DNA of 64,000 bases, from assembly GCA_025451535.1 (NCBI GenBank), contig JANWKE010000075.1, positions 62,001-126,000 on the forward strand, given 5' to 3'. The notes below the pieces were generated by a model that did not search any database, was not told the DNA's origin, and worked only from the letters and a program-made list of their open reading frames with translations. Made by a program: the position numbers and the translations under genes. Source of the stretch: Verrucomicrobiia bacterium. GTDB taxonomy: Bacteria > Verrucomicrobiota > Verrucomicrobiia > Limisphaerales > UBA11358. This document shows, one piece after another, positions 20,528 through 28,999 of the stretch (position 1 is the stretch's first letter; every line of letters begins with the position of its first letter).

Positions 20528-20573
20528 GCCGGGAGACAGAGCGGGCCGACAAAATGTTGAGGCTTGTTTACAC

Positions 20574-20770
20574 TCGCCCTCACCCCGGCCCTCTCCCCCG
20601 GGGAGAGGGAGAGCGAAGTGACGCCGCTGGATAACTCGCAAGTCCTGGTTGCAATCACCCGCACCAAGTGATTCACGGCAAAGAATATCTGGTCACCAAG
20701 CCTGTTCGATGCGCTAGCTGACGGGATAATTTTCTCCCTCTCCTGGGGGAGAGGGCCGGGGTGAGGGCGA
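20574..20770. repeat. Inverted-repeat pair, about 38 bp each (element D), between adaptor and RND genes
   Basis: Left tcgccctcaccccggccctctcccccggggagagggaga; right arm reverse complement tcgccctcaccccggccctctcccccaggagagggaga. Confidence 0.9.
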
Positions 20771-20774
20771 ACGT

Positions 20775-21797
20775 TCATTTCACCTCCACCGGCTGCCCGT
20801 CGGTCAGCCGGGCGGCGCCGCCGACCACCACCCGTTCACCCCCTTCCACGCCTGAAACCAGTTCGACCTCGTCGCCAACACGTTTGCCGGTTTTGACGAT
20901 GCGCAATTGCGCGTGGTCGCCCGTCACTACGAATACCAGTTCCATTTCCCCGCGCTGTAACACGGCCGCGGCCGGCACACGCAGCGCCGAAGTTTCGCCG
21001 ACCGGCACGGCCACCCGGCCGAACTGGCCGGCGCGCGGACCGGGTGTCGATGGCAAATCCAGTTTGACCAGGAACGTGCGGCTGTTGGGATCGGCAGACG
21101 GCGCAATTTCGCTGACGACACCGGCGAGTTCGTTGCTGACGCCGGATAAGCGCACGCCCAGCTTGTCGCCAAGCGCGAGTCGGTCGATAACTGCTTCCGG
21201 CACGTCGGTTTCAAGCTGCAAATCACGGGCATCCTCCATTTCCAGCAACGGCTTGCCGGGCGCAGCGAGATCGCCCACGTCGGCATATTTACGGGTGATG
21301 ACCCCCGCAAAGGGCGCGGTGACCCTGGTGTAACCGAGCAGGGTCTTTGCTTCCGTCGCCGCCGCATCGGCCACACGGAATTTTGATTGGGCACTGTCGT
21401 ATTCGGATTGCGAAAGGATTTTCTGCTGGATCAGATCCGTGGCGCGTTTCAAATCACTTTCGGCCTGCTGGCGCACGGCGATGGCTTGATCTGTCTGAGC
21501 CTGGACTTCGCGCGCATCGAGTTGGACCAACAGCTCACCCGCCTTCACATCCTGGCCGGGCACGACCTGCATCTGCTCGATCTTGCCGCTGACCTTGGCT
21601 TCGATGACAGAGTGCAATTTGGCGCGCACTGTGCCCACGACCTCCTCCGTGGCCACGCGGCTTTTGCTTTCGGCAACCTGTGCCTGCACGGAAACTGCCG
21701 GCAAAGCCTTCGCGACGTCCGCGGGTTTGCGTCCGCAACCGTTCAAAATGAGTGCCACCAGCAACAGCGCGGCAGTGGGGAAATTGAGCCGGTTCAT
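20775..21797 (-). CDS. RND efflux periplasmic adaptor (HlyD/MFP family)
   Basis: Lipobox-like LILNGC; KLHSVIEAKVSGKIEQMQVVPGQDVKAGELLVQLDAREVQAQ...; TRVTAPFAGVITRKYADVGDLAAPGKPLLEMED. Confidence 0.92.
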   Translation of the reverse strand: MNRLNFPTAALLLVALILNGCGRKPADVAKALPAVSVQAQVAESKSRVATEEVVGTVRAKLHSVIEAKVSGKIEQMQVVPGQDVKAGELLVQLDAREVQAQTDQAIAVRQQAESDLKRATDLIQQKILSQSEYDSAQSKFRVADAAATEAKTLLGYTRVTAPFAGVITRKYADVGDLAAPGKPLLEMEDARDLQLETDVPEAVIDRLALGDKLGVRLSGVSNELAGVVSEIAPSADPNSRTFLVKLDLPSTPGPRAGQFGRVAVPVGETSALRVPAAAVLQRGEMELVFVVTGDHAQLRIVKTGKRVGDEVELVSGVEGGERVVVGGAARLTDGQPVEVK

Positions 21798-22033
21798 TTT
21801 CCCTGTGCCGGTTGAGCCGGCTCGACCGCACAGCAGCTTCCGGCATCACGACCGACGCAAATTTTCTTCAAAATCATTTCCATCGGGCAAACGTTGGTAA
21901 ATGACGATTGAAACAGGTTGAAGCCGACGAAGGCCGTAAACCAGAGCCAGTAACGACTGTGATAATACGCCAGCAACAGGCTGGCGAGGATGAACGCGCC
22001 GGCAAACCGGCGGATGAGCATGTGCATTTTCAT
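21794..22033 (-). CDS. DUF2892/YgaP-like inner membrane protein
   Basis: 79 aa; RRFAGAFILASLLLAYYHSRYWLWFTAFVGFNLFQSSFTNVCPMEMILKKICVG; 4-bp overlap with the adaptor. Confidence 0.8.
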   Translation of the reverse strand: MKMHMLIRRFAGAFILASLLLAYYHSRYWLWFTAFVGFNLFQSSFTNVCPMEMILKKICVGRDAGSCCAVEPAQPAQGK

Positions 22034-22057
22034 AACAGGTTTTTGATTGGTTTGGGA

Positions 22058-22231
22058 TTAATGAAAACTGGTCGCGATCAGCCCGCCCACGACCATGCCG
22101 TAGAGAGTGCTGATGAACGGATTACTTGTCAACGGGCACGCACCGGTCGGGCAACCGGTCGATCCCGCAATGCGGGACCAGCCGAAGCCGAGAACGGCCC
22201 CGGCGACCGCACCGATGAGCATACGCAGCAT
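22058..22231 (-). CDS. Small DUF6132-like membrane protein (57 aa), absent from the ORF track
   Basis: Read by eye: MLRMLIGAVAGAVLGFGWSRIAGSTGCPTGACPLTSNPFISTLYGMVVGGLIATSFH*. Glycine-rich TM, C-P-x-x-x-C-P, second TM; directly upstream of the YgaP-like gene. Confidence 0.75.
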   Translation of the reverse strand: MLRMLIGAVAGAVLGFGWSRIAGSTGCPTGACPLTSNPFISTLYGMVVGGLIATSFH

Positions 22232-22287
22232 CACAACCCGCCCCCGCTCCGGGATGATAATTCCGGTTGAAGGTTTAAGTCAATCAT

Positions 22288-22303
22288 GTTATAATCATAT
22301 AAC
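22288..22303. promoter_or_regulatory. Perfect inverted repeat GTTATA-atca-TATAAC, candidate ArsR operator
   Basis: gttataatcatataac in the divergent intergenic region, 12 bp upstream of the ArsR start codon. Confidence 0.55.
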
Positions 22304-22314
22304 TAAATAGTAAT

Positions 22315-22623
22315 ATGTCAAAGGAAAAGTTTGGACGTGTGGTTGTCGCGGAGGAACTCCAACGAATCGCGACCCGGTTCAAGATGCTGGGCGAGCCGAT
22401 GCGGCTGCGGATTTTGCAGGCAGTCTGCCAGGAACCGCACACGGTGAACGACATTGTGAACGCCACCGGCTCGACGCAAGCGAATGTGTCCAAGCACCTG
22501 GCGCTGTTGGCTGCCGCCGGCATCCTCACCCGTAAAAAGGACGGTCAGCGCGTCTATTACGGCATGAAGGACCAAATGACGGTCAAATTATGCGAGTTGG
22601 TGCGGTCACAGCTGGTAGAGTAA
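22315..22623 (+). CDS. ArsR-family winged-helix regulator
   Basis: FKMLGEPMRLRILQAVCQEPHTVNDIVNATGSTQANVSKHLALLAAAGILTRKKDGQRVYYGM. Confidence 0.92.
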   Translation: MSKEKFGRVVVAEELQRIATRFKMLGEPMRLRILQAVCQEPHTVNDIVNATGSTQANVSKHLALLAAAGILTRKKDGQRVYYGMKDQMTVKLCELVRSQLVE

Positions 22624-22689
22624 TCACGGTGACGAAATTGTTTGCAGCGGCCGCGGCCTCTGTTAGCCTGAGATTGAAGTCAGAAAGTT

Positions 22690-23961
22690 ATGAAGCGTTG
22701 GGGTTTCATCGTAATCGCGGGACTGCTCCTGGGAACGGCGGTTCAGGCCACACAGGTCGGGCTGATCAAAATTGACGGCGCCATCGGCCCGGCCACCGCC
22801 AATTACATTTCGCGCGCCATTGATGTCGCAACTAAACAAGCCGACGCGTGTCTTATCATCCAACTGAACACCCCCGGTGGCCTCGTCAATTCCATGGACG
22901 ACATTGTTCAGGAATTTTATGCATCGCCGATCCCCACGGTGGTTTACATCGCGCCGGAAGGCGCGATGGCCGGCAGTGCGGGCGTTTACATCACGCTCGC
23001 CGCGGATATTGCGGCCATGGCCCCGCACACCACCATCGGCGCGGCGCATCCGGTCGAACTGGAAAACGAAGGTGAGACGACCAACAGCATCATGATGCAA
23101 AAAATCGGCAATGCCTACACCAAGGTGATGCAGACCATTGCCGAGAAACGGCATCGCAACGTCGAATGGGCCAAATCATCCGTCACGGAAAGCAAGGCCA
23201 TTACTTCCGAAGAAGCGTTAAAAATGAAAGTGATTGATTTGATCGCAACGAACGTTCCTGATTTGCTGCTAAAATTGAACGGGAAAAAGATTGATGACAA
23301 AACGTTGCATACCGCGGATGCAAGCATCGTGGAAATCCCGATGAGCGCCGGCGAAAAATTTTTCCAATTGTTCTGGCAGCCCGAAGTAATGATGCTGCTG
23401 ATGCTCGTCGCCATCTATGGCATTATCGCAGAGATGAGCCATCCGGGTGCGATTTTCCCTGGCGTTGCGGGTGCGCTTGCGCTGATTTTATTGCTCTACA
23501 TGTCGGCGACCCTGCCACTCAATATCGCCGGGCTGGCCTTGATTGTTTTGGCGATTGCGCTGTTCATCATGGATATTTTTGCGCCGACGCACGGCGTGTT
23601 GACCGGCGGCGGCATCATCGCTTTTTTTCTTGGTGTGTTGATGCTGTTCAACCACGAGCCGGCCGGCTATCATCTGCCCATGACCTGGGTGATTTCAACC
23701 ACGCTCGTCACCGCGGCATTTTTTATTTTATTCGTCAGCAAAGGCATTCGCGCCCAATTTTTGCCCAAGCGTGCCGGCATGGAAACCATGATTGGTAAAA
23801 CGGTCAATACGCTGTCACGAATTGATCCGACGGGTGGCAAGGTTTTTATCGAAGGCGAAAATTGGAATGCGGTGAGCGAAACGACGATTGAAACCGGACA
23901 GCCGGTTGAAATTGTCGGAATCGAAGGGCTGACTTTGAAAGTGCGACGGAAAACAAATTAA
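22690..23961 (+). CDS. NfeD-family membrane-bound ClpP-class serine protease
   Basis: QVGLIKIDGAIGPATANYISRAID...CLIIQLNTPGGLVNSMDDIVQEFYASPIPTVVYIAPEGAMAGSAGVYITLAADIAAMAPHTTIGAAHPV; C-terminal NfeD OB-like region. Confidence 0.92.
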   Translation: MKRWGFIVIAGLLLGTAVQATQVGLIKIDGAIGPATANYISRAIDVATKQADACLIIQLNTPGGLVNSMDDIVQEFYASPIPTVVYIAPEGAMAGSAGVYITLAADIAAMAPHTTIGAAHPVELENEGETTNSIMMQKIGNAYTKVMQTIAEKRHRNVEWAKSSVTESKAITSEEALKMKVIDLIATNVPDLLLKLNGKKIDDKTLHTADASIVEIPMSAGEKFFQLFWQPEVMMLLMLVAIYGIIAEMSHPGAIFPGVAGALALILLLYMSATLPLNIAGLALIVLAIALFIMDIFAPTHGVLTGGGIIAFFLGVLMLFNHEPAGYHLPMTWVISTTLVTAAFFILFVSKGIRAQFLPKRAGMETMIGKTVNTLSRIDPTGGKVFIEGENWNAVSETTIETGQPVEIVGIEGLTLKVRRKTN

Positions 23962-23973
23962 CGGAGAAAAATT

Positions 23974-24750
23974 ATGGACCAACAACCAATAGAACATCTC
24001 GTCGGTGGCGGACTTGCCATCATCGTTCCGGTTTTAATCGTTCTGGTCGTTATTTTGCCGCAGGCCCTGCGTATCCTGCGCGAATACGAACGCGGCGTTA
24101 TTTTCCGGCTCGGCAAACTGCTGGGCGCCAAAGGGCCGGGCATCATCTTTCTTATCCCCATCGTGGACAAGATGGTGCGGATGGATTTGCGCGTCGTGAC
24201 CATTGACGTTTCCAAACAGGAAATTATGACCAGGGACAACGTGCCGGCCACGGTGGACGCCGTGGTTTATTTCCGTGTCATCAATCCGATGGACGCCGTG
24301 GTGAAGGTGGAGAACTTCTGGAAAGCGACCTCGCTCATCGCACAAACGACGCTGCGCAGCGTGCTCGGCCAGGCCTCGCTGGATGATTTGCTCTCGCAAC
24401 GCGACGTCATCAATCAAAAGTTGCAGGAAATCATTGATCGCCAGACCGAGCCGTGGGGCATCAAGGTGACCGCCGTCGAAATCAAGGACGTGGCGCTGCC
24501 GGACAGCATGAAACGCGCAATGGCCAAGCAGGCCGAAGCCGAACGTGAACGCCGCGCGAAGGTTGTGAATGCCGAGGGTGAATTTCAGGCCGCCGAAAAA
24601 ATGGTGCAGGCCGCCGCGATGATCAGCAAGGAACCGATTGCCTTGCAACTCCGCTACCTCCAGACCATGCGCGAAATGGCCAGCGAACACAACACGACGA
24701 CGTTCCTGCCGCTGCCGATCGATTTGTTCAGCGCGTTTTTGAAGAAATAA
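23974..24750 (+). CDS. SPFH/band-7 stomatin-like protein (slipin)
   Basis: [71 protein letters not shown]. Confidence 0.95.
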   Translation: MDQQPIEHLVGGGLAIIVPVLIVLVVILPQALRILREYERGVIFRLGKLLGAKGPGIIFLIPIVDKMVRMDLRVVTIDVSKQEIMTRDNVPATVDAVVYFRVINPMDAVVKVENFWKATSLIAQTTLRSVLGQASLDDLLSQRDVINQKLQEIIDRQTEPWGIKVTAVEIKDVALPDSMKRAMAKQAEAERERRAKVVNAEGEFQAAEKMVQAAAMISKEPIALQLRYLQTMREMASEHNTTTFLPLPIDLFSAFLKK

Positions 24751-24863
24751 GGAGACGAATCGAAGTTGAATTTATTGGCATCGCCGGCCGGTTCCGTATT
24801 CAGGAGCTGACTGATTTGATAATTCCATTCGACAATCAATTACCGAAAACCGAAATTAGTCCC

Positions 24864-25109
24864 GTGCCTCTTTACGAATACGAGTTGTGTGAAGGCGAGT
24901 GCAAGGTGTGCGGCGGGCGGTTCACGCTGCGCCGGCCGCTGTCGGCCAAACCGCTCACGAACTGTCCGGCCTGCAAAAAGCCGGTGCGCAAAATTATTTC
25001 CGGCTTCAATACCCCCACCAAACTCAAGCCGTTGTCCATTTCCGACGCCAAAAAAGCCGGGTTCACGGTGCTTAAAAAGGTCAGCAAGGGCGAGTACGAA
25101 CGGCAGTAG
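24864..25109 (+). CDS. FmdB-type zinc-ribbon protein
   Basis: PLYEYELCEGECKVCGGRFTLRRPL...CPACKKPVRKIISGF; GTG start at 24864 or ATG upstream at 24816. Confidence 0.75.
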   Translation: MPLYEYELCEGECKVCGGRFTLRRPLSAKPLTNCPACKKPVRKIISGFNTPTKLKPLSISDAKKAGFTVLKKVSKGEYERQ

Positions 25110-25154
25110 ATCCGTTTTGACGCATGAGGTAATGTGCGGTAGGGTGAGGGTTGA

Positions 25155-26204
25155 ATGGATAGCCGCCCGCTTAGTTTAAGGTTGTCACTGTTTTTTGCCC
25201 TCGTGGCTCTGGCGATGGTGTCATTCGTTGAGGCCCAACCGGCGGCGACCAATGCCTGGAAACCCATTATTTTTTCAGCGCCGGCCGAAAACGATGTTTC
25301 CTCCAACCCCATTTCGCCCTCAACCCAGCCGGTGGCGCCGGCGGATCTTCGGGGCCTGTTTCAAGGCGCGACGCCCTTAGCTTCATTCAACAACTTCGCT
25401 CCGGCGGCGGCGCCGAACGCCGGAAGGCGGATCCCGAAAACCGCCGAGGACAGTCAGGATTGGATTTTTATGACGCCCGCGGAAATCATGGGTGTGTCGT
25501 CGGACCAAATCCTGCAAACCGGGAAAAACAAGGAGAATGGCAGGCAGGCAGGCTCAACGCCGATGGAACGCTACCTGGCAAGGCGAGACCCGTCCGCCCG
25601 GTTTAATCTGTCCGGCAATCCATCGCGGTCACGCAATTTTGAGGAACAGGGAAACGACCAGACGAACAGCGACATTAGTTCTTACGGTCTGATGAACAAC
25701 AGTCCGGATGACCTGCAGGCCACAAAGGATGCCGGCCCGTTCGTGAACACGACGCCGAATAATTATTTATTCGCGAACCCAAATGAGGATTCAACCTGGT
25801 CAAAAGCATTTGGTGCTCCGGCGCGGCAAGCACCTACCAGTTCTTCTGATCGCGCCCAACAACAGGCGCATCAACAGGCGGAAATGGATCAGTTTCAGCA
25901 GTTGCTCAATCCAGGCTCCGTGCCCGTGACCGCGGCGACGATAGTGCCCGACAACCCCGCTGCTTTTAAGGCGCAAAACATCTCACCGATTACCGATTCG
26001 ACCCAACCGCTGGTTAATCCAATCGGCGCCTCCTTCGCGCCATTAAATAGCGGCATTGGCCAACCGGCTGCTTTGACGCCCCTTCCGGGTATCACCCGGC
26101 CGGCCGGCATCCCGGCTGTGACCGCGCCAGCCTGGGCACCGCAGCCGGCTCCCTGGATGTCGCAAAACCCGCAGCCGTTTGCTGTTCCCCAGCGTAAATT
26201 CTGA
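25155..26204 (+). CDS. Secreted Pro/Gln/Asn-rich hypothetical protein
   Basis: N-terminal signal-like LSLRLSLFFALVALAMVSFVEAQ; low-complexity remainder. Confidence 0.6.
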   Translation: MDSRPLSLRLSLFFALVALAMVSFVEAQPAATNAWKPIIFSAPAENDVSSNPISPSTQPVAPADLRGLFQGATPLASFNNFAPAAAPNAGRRIPKTAEDSQDWIFMTPAEIMGVSSDQILQTGKNKENGRQAGSTPMERYLARRDPSARFNLSGNPSRSRNFEEQGNDQTNSDISSYGLMNNSPDDLQATKDAGPFVNTTPNNYLFANPNEDSTWSKAFGAPARQAPTSSSDRAQQQAHQQAEMDQFQQLLNPGSVPVTAATIVPDNPAAFKAQNISPITDSTQPLVNPIGASFAPLNSGIGQPAALTPLPGITRPAGIPAVTAPAWAPQPAPWMSQNPQPFAVPQRKF

Positions 26205-26218
26205 AGCTGCGGCGCAAA

Positions 26219-27955
26219 TCAGTGCGACGAAGTCATCACGATGACCTGTTCCAGCGTGGAAACGCCTTCCCGCGCACGATCCAGTGCGACCATCCGCAAC
26301 GTACGCATTCCCTGGCTGATGGCCACCTTGGCCAGCTCGCGCGTATTGGCGCGCGCAATGATAAGTTTGCGGATTTGATCGGACACAGTCATGGCCTCAA
26401 TGATCGCGAGGCGACCGCTGTAACCGGAATTTTTGCACCGTTCGCAACCGCGTCCACGCCAAAGCTGCATGCCATTGAGCGTGGTGGGGTCAATCCCGAG
26501 GTCTTCAAACATTTTTGGCGGATAGGTCACCAGCTCTTTGCAATGCGGACAGATACGGCGCAGCAGGCGTTGGGCACAGGAAAGAATGACCGAGGAGGAG
26601 ATCAAAAACGGGGCGATACCCATGTCATCAAGCCGGGCAATGGCGCCGGGCGCGTCATTGCAGTGCATGGTGCTGAGGACCTGATGACCGGTAAGCGCGG
26701 CTTCGATCGCGATCTCGGCGGTCTCCGTGTCACGGATTTCCCCGATCATGATGATGTCCGGATCCTGGCGGAGGATGGAACGCAACGCGTTGGCAAACGT
26801 CAGGCCAATCTCCTTTTTGGTGGGCACCTGGTTGATGCCGGGAATTTGAAATTCCACCGGGTCTTCGACGGTGACGATGTTGAAAATGGGGTTGTTGAGC
26901 TCGTTCAGCGCGGAGTAAAGCGTTGTCGTTTTTCCTGAACCGGTCGGGCCGGTAACGAGAATCAATCCGTGCGGGGCATCAATGGCGGCTTTGAATTGTT
27001 TGAAGGTTTCGCCGTCCAATCCCAGTTTGTCAACACTGGCGGAAAGATTGGTCTTGTCGAGCACGCGCAGCACGATTTTCTCGCCGTGCACGGTGGGCAG
27101 CACCGAAACGCGCAGGTCGTAGTCCTTGCCGCTCACACGCACCCGCATGCGGCCGTCTTGCGGCAGGCGCCGCTCGGCAATGTCGAGGCTGCTCATGATT
27201 TTGAAGCGCGAGGCCAGAGCCAGTTGCATCTGCTTGGGCGGGGGTGTGGCGTCAATCAATACACCGTCAACGCGATAGCGCAGTCGCATAACCTTCTCGA
27301 ACGGCTCCAAATGCACGTCGCTGGCGTGGTCCTTGATGGCTTGAACCACGATCAGGTTGGCCAGTTTGATAACCGGCGCCTCGCCGCTGGAGGCGGCCAG
27401 CTGGTCGAGATTGACTTCTTCGAGGGTTTCTTTGATGGTTTCGATGGAGGCGTCTTCCTCACCTTCACGCTGTTTTTCAGCGTCCTGAATGATGTCTTCC
27501 ATCGAGCCGCTCTTGGCGGAATCAATCGCGGTGAGCTTTTCGAGAATCGCTTTCTCCGAGGCAATCAAGGGGGCGATTTCCAGACGGGTAAGCCGCTTGA
27601 CGTCATCGAGCGCCAGCACATTCAACGGGTCGGCCATCGCCAGAAACAACTTGTTTTCCAGTCGTGAAATGGGAACCACTTTGTAATTGTGCGCGGCGTC
27701 CCGCGGCAGCAATTCGGCGATTTCAGCCGGAATGGTCAAACGGGCGAGATTGACGGAGGGCACGTTCAGGACGCGGCCCATGGAAACCGTCAAATCCTGT
27801 TCGCTGACGTAGGCTTTTTCGATGATCAATTTGACGAGTCGCGTGCCTCCCTTCTTCTGTTCCTCGAGCAACGTCTCCACCTGTTGGGACGTCAGCAGGC
27901 CATCTTCGACGAGGGCGTCAGCAATGCGTTCTCCGAATGATTTGACTTTGGCCAT
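26219..27955 (-). CDS. GspE/PilB-family ATPase, second copy, with MshEN-like N-terminus
   Basis: GPTGSGKTTTLYSAL, VTVEDPVEFQI, MIGEIRDTETAEIAIEAALTGHQVLSTMHCNDA; N-term FGERIADALVEDGLLTSQQVETLLEEQKKGGTRLVKLIIEKAYVSEQDL. Confidence 0.95.
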   Translation of the reverse strand: MAKVKSFGERIADALVEDGLLTSQQVETLLEEQKKGGTRLVKLIIEKAYVSEQDLTVSMGRVLNVPSVNLARLTIPAEIAELLPRDAAHNYKVVPISRLENKLFLAMADPLNVLALDDVKRLTRLEIAPLIASEKAILEKLTAIDSAKSGSMEDIIQDAEKQREGEEDASIETIKETLEEVNLDQLAASSGEAPVIKLANLIVVQAIKDHASDVHLEPFEKVMRLRYRVDGVLIDATPPPKQMQLALASRFKIMSSLDIAERRLPQDGRMRVRVSGKDYDLRVSVLPTVHGEKIVLRVLDKTNLSASVDKLGLDGETFKQFKAAIDAPHGLILVTGPTGSGKTTTLYSALNELNNPIFNIVTVEDPVEFQIPGINQVPTKKEIGLTFANALRSILRQDPDIIMIGEIRDTETAEIAIEAALTGHQVLSTMHCNDAPGAIARLDDMGIAPFLISSSVILSCAQRLLRRICPHCKELVTYPPKMFEDLGIDPTTLNGMQLWRGRGCERCKNSGYSGRLAIIEAMTVSDQIRKLIIARANTRELAKVAISQGMRTLRMVALDRAREGVSTLEQVIVMTSSH

Positions 27956-27959
27956 GTCT

Positions 27960-28814
27960 TTAACGGAAAGCTTTGCGGATATTTTGCATCAGTTCGGTCT
28001 GCGACGCCAGATACCAGAGCAACCGGTTGGTGGTGGTTTCGGCCAATTCCTTGGCCGCTTGTTGGTTGAACGGATTTGCGGTGGCCACCAAAATAGCCTT
28101 GCTCATCCGGTCGAACGGCAACAGGCACCACCGACGACACGTGGCCATCGGGAATCCCCGCGCCAATTCCATGTCCACTTCATATTTATCCAGCGGCAAA
28201 TAAGCCAGACGCGACTTGTCGGACAGCAGTTTGAGCGACTTCTCGATCGGCAAAACCCCTTTTTCTGAAAGTGCGTTGATGAACGGTTCAACCACATCCG
28301 AAGGCGCTTTGGTCAGGTCCGCCGACCGCCACCATAAATCGAAATCGCCGGCATTGATGATCCGACCTTCGACAAACACCTTATGCATCACCTTGCGACC
28401 ATCATCTATTTCCTCCGCCGCCGTTGCCCGCGTCTTTTTTCTGAATCGCGCCGTGTCGGAGGACATCGTCAGCGCCGTCGGTTCCACCCCCACGATTTGT
28501 TGAACGGCCACATTGTTGGCCTTGTCTTCAATCTGCTTGAGCGCCAATTGCACATCCGTATCGTTCGGGCGCCTCTGCAAAACTGTCTCGTATTCCAAAA
28601 TCGCCGAGGAAAGTTGTCCCATTTGGAGGTAGGCCTGCGCAATGCGCTTGGAGGTGGTGATGACCTCCTGCTCACGACCGAGCTTGGTGTACGCTTCCTT
28701 GAGAATTTCCAGCGACTGGCAATCGTTTGGCTGCGACTGGACAATAACCTCGAACATCTCAATTGTCTGCTGCAATTGAGCTTCTTCACTTGCATTTAAC
28801 GTCGCCGTAGTCAT
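27960..28814 (-). CDS. TPR protein with C-terminal GspE N-domain (MshEN)-like region, no ATPase domain
   Basis: TPR-like IAQAYLQMGQLSSAILEYETVLQRRPNDTDVQLAL; C-term SRLAYLPLDKYEVDMELARGFPMATCRRWCLLPFDRMSKAILVATANPFNQQAAKEL resembles GspE N-domain. Start 28814 or 28889. Confidence 0.65.
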   Translation of the reverse strand: MTTATLNASEEAQLQQTIEMFEVIVQSQPNDCQSLEILKEAYTKLGREQEVITTSKRIAQAYLQMGQLSSAILEYETVLQRRPNDTDVQLALKQIEDKANNVAVQQIVGVEPTALTMSSDTARFRKKTRATAAEEIDDGRKVMHKVFVEGRIINAGDFDLWWRSADLTKAPSDVVEPFINALSEKGVLPIEKSLKLLSDKSRLAYLPLDKYEVDMELARGFPMATCRRWCLLPFDRMSKAILVATANPFNQQAAKELAETTTNRLLWYLASQTELMQNIRKAFR

Positions 28815-28999
28815 GCCTCGAAATTTGCCGTCGCCATTCTCACCCAGCACATGCGGTAAGGCATCCTTTTTCAGCAATTTCCCTGCCACCTTAAATTATC
28901 ACTGCTGCCCGCAAACCCCCAAGGTGAAGCCTCTTTTGAATATTCGAGGAATTCACTTTTGCAATTTATATCCCTGCCTTTTCATGTTAAAAAACCCCT

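Noticed and set aside
20528-20641. 38-aa N-terminal extension of the RND ORF ([26 protein letters not shown]...)
   Set aside because: It is the translation of the left arm of inverted repeat D; a normal RND N-terminus begins at MKSEIPIST (20527).
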